A stretch of 64,000 bases of DNA from Allolobophora icterica (GCA_963556255.1 OY744610.1:7973529-8037528); one strand, 5' to 3'. Shown: positions 11,080 to 22,810, counted from the stretch's first letter. Notes: generated from the letters alone by a model not told the origin. Program-made: numbers and translations.

Positions 11080-11735
11080 CGTGCCTATAGAATTATACAG
11101 TTCTATGTCCACTTTTTTGAAAAATCAACCTAGTGCTATATCCGTTATCAGGATGACATGGGCTATGTCCAGAATAGTCAAGCTTAACTGTAGACGCTTT
11201 CTTCAGCGCTATCTGTCAGGATTATATAGTTCTATGTCCACGAATGTGGACAGTATTTTAAAGTATTTTAATGCTACAGAGGTACAAGTCCTCATCCAAT
11301 AGAATGAATTATTTTCTATCACGTGCATGTTCGATAGATCCGCGATGAAGTGACTTTTGAAGAATAATATTATACGGCGTTATGTCCATAGCCAATACCA
11401 GTGAGAGATCTGAACACGTGACTTGGACTTATATCCCTATAGTTCTCAATCATGGCGTTGCGTGTCCGTAACCTGGACATTTTAATGTTATACAGCTCTA
11501 TGTCCAACAATAGTCAACCCTGCCATAATTTTTATCAAACTTTACTCATATTTAGTGTACATTATAATCAAAAAAACATATATAGTCATACTAGGAGAAC
11601 ACAGTGTTGTCCAAAAATTTGAATTTAATTGCCATCAATGAAACAGAACGAAACATTTTCGTCATCTAATCTAAGAAATCGTTTTTCTCGGTTTTCGAAA
11701 AAGTGGACATGGAACAGTATAATTCTATAGGCACG
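11080..11735. mobile_element. DNA transposon remnant with 44-bp TIRs, ATCT TSD
   Basis: Left end 11080-11123 and right end 11692-11735 are inverted copies starting CGTGCCTATAGAATTATAC, with about three mismatches in 44 bp. ATCT is found on both sides (11076-11079 and 11736-11739). The unit-4 paralog (near 29485) reads straight through one ATCT. The motif TCTATGTCCAC recurs inside. No transposase. A 4-bp duplication without TTAA does not fix the superfamily. Confidence 0.8.
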
Positions 11736-11906
11736 ATCTATAGACCTACATGTAATGATTTCAAAACAGCATAGATATGTCCAAGTTGAGTATTAACGCA
11801 CCTTCATGTGATTATTGAACATTAACAAAGATGGTGTCTTAGAGCAGTTGTTGCTTTTCTGTAAGTACGAAAAATTTCCAGCACTGTTTACGTCTAAAGT
11901 TGCAGC

Positions 11907-11938
11907 CACTCATAGAATGTATGAACATTCTATGAGTG
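11907..11938. repeat. Hairpin, 14-bp arms and 4-nt loop
   Basis: CACTCATAGAATGT, then ATGA, then ACATTCTATGAGTG: a perfect inverted repeat in DNA otherwise shared between units. Function unknown. Confidence 0.8.
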
Positions 11939-12743
11939 CCTGCATTTAGATTTTAGACAGATGAATTCCAAAAAATATATCAGTCAGAAAATAATAGAAT
12001 ATCATATCCCTTCTCATATTTTTATAGTCAAAAGCTATTCGAGAAAGTACAAAGCAGATCTAAGAATATATTTTACCTAGATCAGGTTGATTTTTATATC
12101 AACTGACTGAACTCTACCATTGCATTGAGTAAAATTAATGAAGATCCCATCCAGATAATTCTAGACTTTGTTAAATTGCATGCTGAGATACCTTGCACAT
12201 TCCAGTTCACCCGATGAATCCAACCCCAGTAAATTGTCAACTGCTAGCTAATATGTTGCAGAAAAACAATGCAGCTCCTCTTAAAACACTGGAACTCCAC
12301 TGGCCCAGGTAAAAATGGATTAGGCTATCATTCTTGTTCTAAAAATTTTATACACTATTGTTAGCAGATTAGTTGCCTGTTCCATTTCACTGACATGTTT
12401 AAGCAATGCTGTTGTCATAATTTCAAATAATTTCTTTTCTTTATAAACTAATAATTTATTATGATACTAAGATACATAATATATTTTGTATGAAAAAAAA
12501 TTAAAATTCCTGTCTCTGAAAAAATACTTGGAATTATGCTAACATAAACCTTCACATCATTAAATAAAAAATACAACGTCATTTATATTAAACCTCTATT
12601 CTTTAATTCTGTCCAATAACATTCATTCACTTCCTGTGAAACCACTCTTTATGATTCATCAAGTCAATAACTAAATCACAATCACCTGTATTTATCGACC
12701 GACACGATATCATAGAAAAAGTACCAGAAATCAAACAATACAT

Positions 12744-13158
12744 GGTAATCCTGGGTTTTAGCGTCGGAAACTATTTACATTGAAACGTTCTAATACAATA
12801 TACAATAAATAATCATCGTTCATCCAACTTCTAGTTTGAGTTATATTTTAATCGATTATCCAGCTTCTAGTTTCGTGAATATTTTCGTCAATCTTCCAAC
12901 TTCTAGTTCGAGTTTTACTATAAAATGTTTTCATCGGTCATACACGGGAATAATATCGGCACTAAAACGATATATATTTTCATCGCAATTCCAACTTCTA
13001 GTTTGACTTTAACTATGTAATATTTTAATCGATCATCCGGCTTCTAGTTTCATTGATATTTTCATCAATCTTCCAACTTCTTGTTTGAGTTTAACTGTGA
13101 AACGTTTTCATCGCTCATGCAATGTAAATAGTTTCCGACGCTAAAACCCAGGATTACC
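12744..13158. mobile_element. MITE with 39-bp TIRs and 8-bp TSD CAATACAT
   Basis: Ends start GGTAATCCTGGGTTTTAGCG and mirror each other perfectly or nearly so over 39 bp. CAATACAT flanks both sides (12736-12743 and 13159-13166). The unit-1 paralog near 4250 is empty. The interior is six or seven copies of a repeat containing CCAACTTCTAGTTTGAGTTT at about 60-bp spacing. Eight-base duplication with a GG start is compatible with Merlin or other groups; not assigned. Confidence 0.8.
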
Positions 13159-13352
13159 CAATACATAATTATTAGTATTTAAAGGTAAAGCGTAAGACTC
13201 TTTTAATTGTCCGACTTTACATTATCTATTTACGCATATGGAGAAACGAGTTATAGAGAACGGTGCATGACAATAGACTGCGTCTGTCTATCGACTTCTA
13301 GTGGTCATGGCACGGGTCTACGGAAGAATAAAACAATAAGCTCAAACCATTG

Positions 13353-13542
13353 TGGCGATCATATACAATCGGGGTGCCTATGTACTATGTGGACATTGTG
13401 GGTTAGTGTCTTTGCATCGTGAGGGTCGGTTAGGGTCAGTGTAGCCTATGTAATTGTGCGACAAAAACCTGTACCTGCAAGTGGAAGCTGGATTTTAGAA
13501 TTCAAGGCTAGGGTTAGGCACCCCGATTGTACATGATCGCCA
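13353..13542. mobile_element. Short MITE, TGGCGATC ends
   Basis: A 190-bp element with about 26-bp inverted ends (TGGCGATCATATACAATCGG and complement) and CCATTG on both sides (13347-13352, 13543-13548). The unit-1 site near 4445 is uninterrupted. Subterminal GGGTTAG and GGTTAGGG words look telomere-like but are part of the element. Confidence 0.75.
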
Positions 13543-14123
13543 CCATTGTATCAGCAACTCACTTATTGACATAGCTGTCGTTAGTTAAATGTCACTGTCC
13601 ACTAAAATAATATGCACAGACTTACAGATTCCAACCAGGTTTGGCATTAAAGTCGAAATTCCCATAATCTAGTTTATACTCTCATCATCACAAAATGGCG
13701 AACGATGTTAGTTATTCATTTTAATGAAAAGTAAACTGGATTTTTGAAAGTATATCCTGTCATCTAGCGAATACATCTTAACGTGCTACGTCAACTAAGA
13801 TTTTAGCCTTATCAAAATTATTAACAGTCTTATTTCTAAAACTGCCGCTATATACATTTAAATAATACTAGAAAGAAAGAAGTGAACAGATTATTGTAGA
13901 GCTGGCTAATTATAAAGCATTAAGATGATAATTATGCAAGCACGCGCAGCATCACAACGGTGATAAAATGGTCTCTACATAATTTTTTTTATTAAGGCAC
14001 TACTTAACTTAACGTTAAGAGTTGAGAGCCAGCATACTCGTCGTGTCAGAGAAGTTGACTGTGTTCCATTTTATACTCTCTAGGACGTATACCAATTATG
14101 GGGGTCCATAGAGTAGGCCTTGT

Positions 14124-14440
14124 CACAGTATAAATAATTACACAGTACGTCGACTCGCATTGCTAACTGGGGTGACGCCATCTTGAAACAGAGCTTTTGA
14201 ATTATGCATTTAAGCTGAAATTAACGTTAAAAATAATACTGTAAATGCTAATGAAGTTCTCGATGTTGTTTTAACGTTTAAAAAATATTTTATTTGATGG
14301 ATTCCGGTGTATCGGCGTGTAGTCCTCAATGTTGTTGTAACGTTTAAAAAATATTTGATGTGATTGTTTCGGGTGAATCGGCATGTAAACGTTCTCTTTC
14401 AAGATGGCGTTTTGGTCACACATTCTGACTGCTGCAGAGG
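14124..14440. mobile_element. Second copy of the CACAGTATAAATAA MITE, right end lost
   Basis: The left end and interior match 4868-5250 (CACAGTATAAATAATTACAC, the TTTAACGTTTAAAAAATATT duplication, the GGTGTATCGGCGTGTAGTCC repeat and CTTTCAAGATGGCG). The right inverted repeat is missing. Unit 1 carries its copy at a different site, so the two are separate insertions. Confidence 0.7.
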
Positions 14441-15729
14441 CCGGGAGGCATATTACGAAAGTACACATGGTAATTGAGCATGGGGAATCTCGCAACCAAT
14501 CAGACGACGATCTTGCGTACATGTGCTTATTTGTGACTTCGTAATGTTCTGAATTGCAACTGGGAAGAACGCCCACATAGCTAATAAAGATTATTATTAT
14601 ACAGATTTTCAAATAAATTTAATATGTATTAAGCAATATTTCATTTATTAAATGATTATGCTGCACATGTTTTCCCTGACAGAACTCATGCACGCTGACG
14701 TCATTTTCTTAGTTCAGTCTTCTTTCCGCATCGTGCATAACTTCTATATCAGATACGTTGCACATAATGGACATCCAAGATAGGCCTACACCAAAGCCTG
14801 TCAGAACTTCGAATAAAGTAGCAAAAACATTTTATTAGACATTGCGCCGTAGAATCAGAGGATATTGCATCATTTCTACTTGGTAACAAATGTTCTGATA
14901 AATCCAGGGTCCGATTTGCCGGGGGGGTCGGGGGGTTGGACCCCCATGCTTCTTTTTTTGACCTCCCTGCTTCAAGTCTTTGGCCGACCCCCGGGGGGTC
15001 GGCTTGACCCCCTCAAATTCATTACATTGAGTCCTACACCAAACGACTCCATTATGACCAATCGCAAGCAGTACTGCCTTGTCACCTTTGGGTAATTATT
15101 TATTATTCAGTCGGTAGGCCCCTACCCTAATTTTGAAATATCACGTAAATATTGTTCACGAGTAGCGCTTTAAGCTTGGCATCTTCAGCTGTTGACGGAT
15201 TAAGTTACTTTTAACTCAAGCTGAGGTCGTCTACTGTGTAGCCTAGGCAGAGGCAGTGTCAGAGATATTTTGCAGGGCATGACCAAACATACAGCAGACA
15301 ACAAACGGACCGCAGTCCCTGCACAAGCCAGCCCCTCAGGCGCCTTCATGCCCGGGGTCCTCGCCTTGGGCACATCGGCTCCAACACCACGAGCATCCAG
15401 TTGCGGGGTAAAGGTCAAGCAGACAGTGGCATTCTGTCCAGCGTTCGCTGGCGCTTTTGACCTCGATTGACCTAGACTAGAGTGCACATCTACTTGCAAA
15501 GTAGTTTTCCTGTTTTCCTTCAAGCAAAAGCTATTAGTACATCTGCTGTCACCGTGATGGTCAAAATGCAGGCTCATCTGTGCCTATATAAAGTCAATGG
15601 TGATGATGCAGTTGTTGTCGAACAACCGCCAGTTTAACAACTTTTCCGCTCTGCCAAGTCTGACTCTGTTGCGGAACGGCAGAATATGTTCAAACAAGAA
15701 CACGTCATCAAAACGTACGTCTCCTACCA

Positions 15730-16250
15730 ATGGATTATGGTGGAACCCCAGAAGCTGTGCACTCTGCTTCAGAGAAGTTTCGGATTGACAATTTTCTGCC
15801 CATCGTTGATCAATTCAAAACCGAGTTGAAAAGAAGGCTTGCATCATACGAACTACTCTGCTCAAGGTTTGGTTTTCTATCTAGGCTTGAATCTTGTAGT
15901 GATGAAGAAATACACAACTCAGAGAAAAACCTTGTAGCAATATACGGCGATGACCTCGATGAAAGCCTTGGCAATGAGCTCATAATATGCAGTGTTCTTA
16001 TTTTGTCAAAATGTTTAAACACGAGAGAGGTAGGGCAGGCCTCAACGTGTCAGGAGCAGTTCATGTACCAAGACATGGCAAAGGTGTTGAAAGTTCATTT
16101 CCAAATGTGGAAATTATGTTAAGAATGTACTTGGTTCTCGTGGTCACAAACTGTAGTGCTGAATGCTCATTTTCTAAGATGAAGACAATTAAGAACACGC
16201 TTCGCGCATGTATGACACATGAGAGACCTATAGCCACCCTGCAGCGCTGA
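15730..16250 (+). pseudogene. hAT transposase fragment, ZMYM1-like
   Basis: Contains FLPIVDQFKTELKRR...YELLCSRFGFL, the helical segment typical of ZMYM1/hAT-related proteins, and, after a frame change near 16100, LRMYLVLVVTNCSAECSFSK...LR, the hAT C-terminal dimerisation motif. The usual catalytic region upstream is not readable; 15200-15700 is GC-richer and unassigned. Clearly inactive. Confidence 0.7.
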
Positions 16251-16667
16251 GCATATAGAGAGTGATATTCTACGTCAACTGAATTTTAATCAGTTTATTG
16301 ATGACTGCCAATGGAAAAGTGCGCAAAGTCCTATTGGGCCTATTCAAATTTAGAGCCAACTGTAGGCTTAACTGAGGTAATTAACTGACTCAATCTATCT
16401 GTTTTTAGTTTGGAGGTCCCATCTATCACTATTTTTAATTTCTTTCTTTGTCTGTATCAACAATTTCTATTAAAAACTGGATAAGAATCTTAAAGCTTAT
16501 CCTTTTGTTTTTACTTGAACCTCTTAATATAATAGATGACACTTTATTTGTAAGTGAAATGAAATGATCTTCCCAATTTATTTTCATATTTAAAAAAATT
16601 AATTAACAATAAGTCACAATTCCCAGATTGTGATCGAGTACTCTATAAATACAAACAAGGCCAACAT

Positions 16668-16892
16668 ATGGGGTCTCATCTCGCAACACTTAAGCAGGCT
16701 TTGAAGATTCTGCTCATTTCGTCTGCAGTTTGCGAGCGTGGCTTTAACCAGATGAACTTGCAACATAGGCCTACAGTGCGCAACCTGCTGGCTGTTGGCC
16801 CCATCAGCTACCTCCTGATGATCAGCATTAACGGGCCATTTCTAACATCTTGGAATGCCAGGATTATACGTTATTTCCTGGCTGAAGTCTAG
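16668..16892 (+). pseudogene. hAT transposase C-terminus, second subfamily
   Basis: LKILLISSAVCERGFNQMN followed by ISYLLMISINGPFL matches the C-terminus of the KIAA1586-like hAT group, with the invariant ER of the dimerisation motif. The upstream part of the protein is absent. The short frame ends at TAG near 16890. This probably belongs to the outer element whose ends are at 14905 and 17356. Confidence 0.65.
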
Positions 16893-17705
16893 GCGCCATG
16901 ATGCCTTAGATAAGCCAAATGACAAGGCGACTATTGTGCACAAACAAAAGAAATATGCACAGCTTTTTTATAGTGGCTGTACTAGTGTACTTGGTGCACT
17001 GGTTCATCAGGTTTGCTAGTATTTCCAATGACACTACTTGGTGCATTGGTTTGATAGCTTTTGTTGTGTACTTGTACTTCATCTTTCAGTGCAATTTAGT
17101 CACGTCTAACGCTTCTGTGTAGGCCTACAATTTGTTGTTCCAATAAGTATATTATTTTCAGCTAAAATGCGACTGAAAACTCCTTTTAATTGCATCGTAG
17201 TTGACTGTTGGTCATTGGAGAATTTTGACATATTATGGAAGTTCGTTGACCTCATTTACAAAATAACGAGTAAAAAATTAATTATGGCTTAATACATTTT
17301 TATTATTTGTATAGATTTCCGACCCCCCTGCTTCTTTTTTGACAAATCGGACCCTGGATAAATCAAATGATGTGGTTAGTGTGGTGTTGGAACAGATGTC
17401 ATCAACTGAGATTGATGAACTTGTTACACCTGAGGATTTTGCAATCTTCAGATGTGAAAGAATTTCTGCCACTGGCAAATTTGAAACTGAACAATTACCT
17501 AGCGAATCAAGACGACAAATTATCAGTAGGCCTAGTGATCAAAATCTGATATCTCAGCTAGTTCAGTGAGTAACACAATTTGGTATACCGGTACCTCTGC
17601 AGTACGAGTTTATTGAACATAGTACAGCCACTCAACCCTGATCTTCCCACCGATGCTAAAAGTCTGCTGAACACAACAAGATCACACAATATCATTGAAC
17701 TAGAG

Positions 17706-18044
17706 CAGGGATGGCGAACCTATGGCACGCGTCCCCAAAATGGCACGCGTTGAAATTTTTAGGGCACGCGGAATTCAGAGCGTCCGCCAAAATTCAAACT
17801 TAGAAGCCCTGTAGGCCTACGAATCCACACTTTCTTTGTTGAAGCACTTTATTTTAATTAACTTCATTCAAAACGATCTTTGATATAACGTCTTTAATTC
17901 ATATTTTGTTACACTTTGTTAGCTAAAACCTATATGAGAAAAATAATTGCATACTGTGAAAATTTCCGAGGGGCACGCGGCGGTATTTTTAAAAATTATT
18001 TAGGAGCATTTTGGCACGCACCTTAAAAAGGTTCGCCACCCCTG
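17706..18044. mobile_element. hAT MITE, 8-bp TSD AACTAGAG
   Basis: Ends CAGGGATGGCGAACCT and AGGTTCGCCACCCCTG are inverted copies, flanked by AACTAGAG at 17698-17705 and 18045-18052. The unit-3 paralog near 24262 reads GAACTAGAGGGTGG without an insertion. GGCACGCG repeats fill both subterminal regions. Non-coding, 339 bp. Confidence 0.88.
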
Positions 18045-18052
18045 AACTAGAG

Positions 18053-20000
18053 AATGGTGGGCACATGTGCTTCTATATGGGAATTGTAGGCATACATACA
18101 TTTCTCTTGGCACATTAGCAATTTAAACACTATTCAGCTGCACTTAATCCTGGTAACAGATGACAACAATAAACTTAATGAAAAGTTGTGTTTACGACAC
18201 TTGCAGGGCATCTAGATTATACTGACTTGGTCAAGTCAGTATTAGTTGGGCATTGAACTTTTATTAACAGCAGTTTTGTTGCTCTGCAAAGTGCAATAAT
18301 GGTGAAACAATGCAAGCTAGGTCATCCACAACAAAATTCACCACAGCACGTTGAGAAAGCTGTGCAATAATTTTAGGTTTTATGTTTTGGCAAGAATTTG
18401 TGGTTTGAATCACCAAATATGTGTTTCTTGATGTTTCTTGTTCAGGTAACATGTTAATCACCATAGCCAAGGAACAGAAATATGAGATGAAAGACATTGA
18501 GCAGCAGACTCGGCGCATCATCGATAAGCTGCTGAAGGGGCATGCAGTGGATACCACACCTGCTCCTTCTAACCCTACGCTGCCAGACGGTGTATCATTG
18601 CACAGAGTATAGCTAAAGTTAGTTAAAAGTTAAAACCGACATTTCACAGACACTATATGCAAAAATTGAAAGTGTAACATACTATTTACAAAAAATATGT
18701 CAAATTTTAATATTATTGATTCTAAAACATGGTCAACTGTTAAAAATGTTCTTACCGATATTTTATGTTTTCAAACAAGTTTTTATTCATTTAACAGAAA
18801 TAAGCATTTATATACGCTTGCTCACAATCCCAAAGTATTTTCAAAAGTAAGCATTTCTTGCACATTGTTAATGCAGCTTCCCAAAATAATCCCAAAGTTA
18901 GCCCAAATATGCACATTTTACAGTGTTTTAAATATATATTCTGGAAAAATAACCCACTGGCACAGTAACAGATTCTCTTCTTTGTTAGTACCTCTACAAA
19001 TTATCGAATAAATAATTATTGTAGCATTTATAAATGCATTTTCATAATGATTCTAACGATAAATGCTTGTACTAATATGAGAAATCTCCGACCAGGGATC
19101 GAAGACACTCAGAAGCAAAGTCCTTCAGATAAAATGAAACACATGCTGTTGCAGAATTACGTGTAAGCATCAGGATATTAAACTCAATGTCATTTTGATT
19201 AGGCACTATTTGAATATGTGCTAAATGCGTCATTTGCCATTAAAGATTTCTCTTAAAATACTCTACAGTAAGGTTGCCTGCGTTAGTTTCTACAAGGATA
19301 TAACCCAGTTCAAATTAGCAGAAAAAGATGAATGTGAAGTATACAATTTCATGAAATTGTGTATTAAACGAATATATTCCATTCACAACAATCTATGACA
19401 TGCAGCTTGTTTATTTAAAGGTTAAGAATAAAGTGCAGCATAAAATTCACCAAAGACAAAACACACCAAGTATGCAGGATACATGACAATCTTGATTACA
19501 CATATATTTTTCACAGTGCCCAAACTACACTTAATCTAAGTAGAATAGACTAATTAAATTTATTACTTAGCACATCATGAATGTAATGACACTCTAAAAT
19601 AGTCTCACAAAATGATGTACAGCTAAATGCTCCGTTAAGTATCTAGTCCACTCCATGACAAGTAATTGTGCAGTTAAATTTAGTATTAACAAAAAAGTTG
19701 TCAAGTAGTGGAACCCAGAACGAAAGACTTGACTGTATCTTTGCTAACCACAGCAAAAGTCATTTCATTTTAATGAACTGCAGTAATTCTACAGATGTAC
19801 AGTTAGGTTAGAAGACAAGACCTTAAATATATGATGTCTATAAAGAGGAATCCCCGAATTCTCTACATCAGAATGACTACTGTCTAAGTATTCTGATATT
19901 TAAGTGGTACTAGTATTTATATCTATATATGTAAGTATGTCGCCCAGCACTTCTACAAAATCTTTTCTTTACCTCAAACTACAATTGTTTTCAACTGTAA
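18053..20000. other. Non-coding DNA shared by units 2 and 3
   Basis: Aligns with 24270-26280 almost throughout. Apart from the possible exon at 18421-18612 I see no gene. It ends in the 3' flank of ZNF-3. Confidence 0.5.
18421..18612 (+). pseudogene. Possible relic exon with coiled-coil segment
   Basis: Short frame containing ITIAKEQKYEMKDIEQQTRR and LPDGVSLHRV before TAG. It follows an acceptor-like TTTCTTGTTCAG at about 18441-18452. The unit-3 copy near 24655-24830 is more similar than neutral flanks by eye but has two stops. The Glu/Lys/Gln-rich stretch suggests a helix. It may be another exon of the relic gene at 14764-17579; product unknown. Confidence 0.35.
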
Positions 20001-20015
20001 TTATGTGGTTATATT

Positions 20016-21128
20016 TCAGCACAGACCAATAGCTAAGTCGTCAGGTGGAGAAAATCGATGGCTAGAACAATGCTCAAGAAATTCCTCCTCTACTTCAACC
20101 AAATCGTCACATAAACCACATCCAAAAGATTTTGACAAAGATGCTTTTGCATCCACAGTAAATTTCATTTTGCTAATATACAGACATTCTCCATCTCTAA
20201 TTTTCGGTAAAGGACTTGCAATTCCATTAGACTCTGGATATATGTTCAAACGTTCATTTGGTTTATTAATAACAACTGACCTAGAAACTGTGATGAAATG
20301 ATCAGATAAGTTAGCAATTACTTCGCTTCCAATTTTAAGATCTTGTGGCCGTGTTCCTGCTTCGAATTTAAAGTGCTTTGCTTTAGAACTGCTCTTGATA
20401 TAAGGTTTACTGTGCGTGTATTGCTTCTCAGTTGCATGAGTTCTTCTGTGAATCTTTAGACTTCCATTTTGTGTGAATCCTTTATTACAAACCTCACAGA
20501 TGTATGGTTTAACATCAGTATGGGTTCTCATGTGACTTTTCAGATTACCATCTTGAGCAAATGATTTCTGACATAACTGGCAACTGTATGGTTTTTCGCC
20601 AGTATGGGTTCTCGTGTGTTGTTTCAGAGAACTACTATCTGCAAATGATTTCTGACATAGCTGGCACCTGAATGGTTTTTCGCCAGTATGGGTTCTCATG
20701 TGCCTTTTCAGAGCAAAACCTTGAACAAATGATTTCTGACATAACTGACACCTGTAAGGTTTTTCTCCAGTATGGCTTCTGGTGTGCAGATTGAGTTGGC
20801 TATGATAATCAAACGATTTCTTACACAAATGACATTTGTATGGTTTTTCTCCAGAATGGGTTCTCATGTGCAGCTTCAGTTGGCTAGGAAAAGCAAATAA
20901 TTTCTTACACACCTGACATTTGTGTGGTTTATCGCCAGTATGGATCCTCATGTGCTTTTTCAGATTTCTACCAAGACTAAATGATTTTTGACATAGCTGG
21001 CACCTGTATGAATTTTCTCCAGTATGGCTTCTGATGTGCTTTTTCAGATAACTACCCGAATCAAATGATTTCCAACATTTCTGGCAAGCGTGGTGTTTCT
21101 CTTCAATGTTGGTCGTCATATTCGCCAT
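20016..21128 (-). CDS. ZNF-3, eight-finger C2H2 protein
   Basis: Intact single exon, 370 residues from the ATG at 21128 (an in-frame TTG precedes it). The leader MANMTTNIEEK is followed by finger 1 with the family mark CQKCWKSFDSGSYLKKH, then seven fingers, the last [17 protein letters not shown]. One linker is TGEN and one TDVK, others TGEKPY. The C-terminal domain is the shared one (FGCGLCDDL ... HCSSHRF) ending DLAIGLC. The shortest of the four paralogs, and no disabling change seen. Nuclear DNA binding is inferred from the family; no effector domain is recognised. Confidence 0.9.
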   Translation of the reverse strand: MANMTTNIEEKHHACQKCWKSFDSGSYLKKHIRSHTGENSYRCQLCQKSFSLGRNLKKHMRIHTGDKPHKCQVCKKLFAFPSQLKLHMRTHSGEKPYKCHLCKKSFDYHSQLNLHTRSHTGEKPYRCQLCQKSFVQGFALKRHMRTHTGEKPFRCQLCQKSFADSSSLKQHTRTHTGEKPYSCQLCQKSFAQDGNLKSHMRTHTDVKPYICEVCNKGFTQNGSLKIHRRTHATEKQYTHSKPYIKSSSKAKHFKFEAGTRPQDLKIGSEVIANLSDHFITVSRSVVINKPNERLNIYPESNGIASPLPKIRDGECLYISKMKFTVDAKASLSKSFGCGLCDDLVEVEEEFLEHCSSHRFSPPDDLAIGLC

Positions 21129-21220
21129 CAAGCTACTCAGTTGACAATTTCACTGTTTATTCTCCAGTTTGGGTTCTTCGATGGTCTACAGATCTTAAAC
21201 CTTGAGCATAGGCCTACGGT

Positions 21221-21424
21221 TTATGAAAATATTGGCATTTGCATGGTTTTTAACGATTTGTAGGTGCGTCTCCAATCGCAAGATTCTAGACAAAGATGGG
21301 ATTTGTAGAGCCTTTGATAAGCACAAATTTTTTTATGCACTGCAAGGCAATTGCCTTGGTGTAACATTTCTGCAATAGTTGTTGTCATAGCCATTCCAAC
21401 GCCAGCAGTGTCCAGTTTGCGCAT
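21221..21424 (-). other. Conserved open block upstream of ZNF-3
   Basis: A frame with MTTTIAEMLHQGNC and ICAYQRLYKSHLCLESCDWR that is also open upstream of ZNF-4 (28300-28491) but has stops in units 1 and 2. It ends about 90 bp before the ZNF-3 start, out of frame with it. It may be 5' untranslated exon, an old coding exon, or chance openness in conserved DNA. Confidence 0.3.
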
Positions 21425-21429
21425 AGACG

Positions 21430-22800
21430 ATTTAATTTAAGTACTTGCATTTCAGACGCGTACAAGAAAGGTTCGTTTTTCATCTATCGGTAGTAGTTTT
21501 CTTTATATCAAAAAAAGAATTAGTCACATACAAAACACGTTATCACGAAATACTGAAGCTATCCAAACTTTGCGCAATCGTTCATTTTTATTCTAACTGA
21601 AGATGAAATGGTTGGCCATAACGAAAGTTGTAGTCAACTAAATCCACTGTAATGCTCTTGATGAAGATCAATGAGGTCCAAACCATGTCCTACACCTGCA
21701 TGTTGAAGCTCTAACAGTCATCGAGTCATCTTCATATACTTGCCTAAAACAAAAACAGTAACATGTCAACGTTTAAAATCTTTCAAAATATAGAACATAA
21801 TATCACTGCTCATTATGGTAGAATGACAGTTCTCCATTCGTAGTTGAGTGACTAGTTAGTACTAACGGCAGGGTACAGTTCAAGGAATTTTTTCCTAATT
21901 TTCTCTTAAAAAGTCTTCAGTAAACCATTAATGTTACAGCTCTGTCTCAAAATAGAATGGCGTGAGATCTGGACTAAGGAGTACACCATCCAATGACATG
22001 TCAATTAAAATCATGCCAATTCTAAATCACACCAACTCGATCTTGATAGAAGTTTCCAAAATTAGTACATTTGTTAACAGGCTCTCATATTAATTGATAG
22101 CAGATATGATTTTGTGTGAAATATGCACATTTCACACAAAGATACTTCTGATATAAACGGGAGAAGAGTCTTAAATGTTCGGTTCATGTTGCTGTTTAAT
22201 AAAAAAAAAAGCAATAGCAAATGTGTAGCTCCATCATCCATCAGCGCTTTTCTCTATTTTGTTTACAATGTATACCACAGCACCAATTAACTGCGGTTAG
22301 CAGTTGGATTAATAAAGGATATACTTACTTACTTACTTAATTTTTATTTTTTATAGGTGCACAACTTAGCAGTCATTCACTAGGTTATCAGTTTTGGGCA
22401 TATGAAACGGACATTTAAACTTAAATTTCATTTGACACTAAACTCTGTATCTGTCCACTAAAATAATAATATGCAGAAAGTTGTAGATTCTAACCAGGTT
22501 TGGAAATAAAGTCGAATTTCCCCATAATCTAGTTTATACTGTCATCATCACAAAATGGCGAAAGACGGAAGTGTTAGATTTTAATAAAAGTAAACTGGAT
22601 TATTTTAAGTATATCCTGTCATCTAGCGAATATATTTTAACGAGCTATATCATCAAATATTTTAGGCTTTCCAAATTATTTACAGTCATATTTCTAAATT
22701 GCCACCATTTACATTTAAATAATACTAAGAAGAAAGAAGTGAACGGATTAGTGGAGAGCTGGCTCACTATTATAGCGCATGAACGGTGTGAATGAGGCTT
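21430..22800. other. Upstream region of ZNF-3, no gene seen
   Basis: Shared with the other units. The YY1-like AAAATGGCGAAAGACGGAAG block is at 22552-22573. At 22283-22340 is a short insertion ending in AATAAAGGATATAC(TTAC)n, the 3' tail of a LINE or SINE also seen near 60495. Confidence 0.5.
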
Positions 22801-22810
22801 TACTGTTGTT

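Larger units (their letters stand above)
14905..17356. mobile_element. hAT transposon, 8-bp TSD GATAAATC
   Basis: The ends are CAGGGTCCGATTTG and its exact complement, each bordered by GATAAATC (14897-14904 and 17357-17364). The unit-3 paralog near 23937 has a single GATGAATC and no insertion. The CAGGG ends and 8-bp duplication are the hAT signature. Inside are two hAT transposase remnants of different subfamilies (15730-16250 and 16668-16892), suggesting a hAT inserted into a hAT. Poly-G and poly-C tracts follow both ends. Confidence 0.88.
14764..17579 (+). pseudogene. Unrecognised host ORF relic, split by a hAT insertion
   Basis: With the hAT element 14905-17356 removed, a reading frame runs from about 14850 (VESEDIASFLLGNKCS) into 17365-17579 (VVSVVLEQMSSTEIDELVTP onward), ending at TGA near 17567-17569. 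An ATG-led stretch at 14769 (MDIQDRPTPKPVRTSNK) meets it after a 1-nt frame slip. The paralog near 23797-24110 keeps recognisable pieces but with stops. I do not recognise the protein. It was probably an acidic, soluble segment of a single-copy gene that was duplicated with the unit and then decayed. Confidence 0.45.
6897..19850. repeat. Zinc-finger segmental duplication, unit 2
   Basis: Starts at the 3'-flank landmark near 6897-6925 and runs to the same landmark near 19850. It contains ZNF-2, upstream DNA shared with all units, and 14590-19850, which is shared with unit 3 (23570-26120). It is the longest unit because it hosts at least seven insertions: 7041-8220, 11080-11735, 12744-13158, 13353-13542, 14124-14440, 14905-17356 and 17706-18044. 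Confidence 0.75.

Noticed and set aside
13380..13545. Telomere-like GGGTTAG words
   Set aside because: Only three scattered copies inside a MITE with clear inverted ends; not a telomeric array.
15200..15580. Frame of 125 codons on the minus strand in GC-rich DNA
   Set aside because: No domain; lies inside a hAT element with overlapping plus-strand frames.
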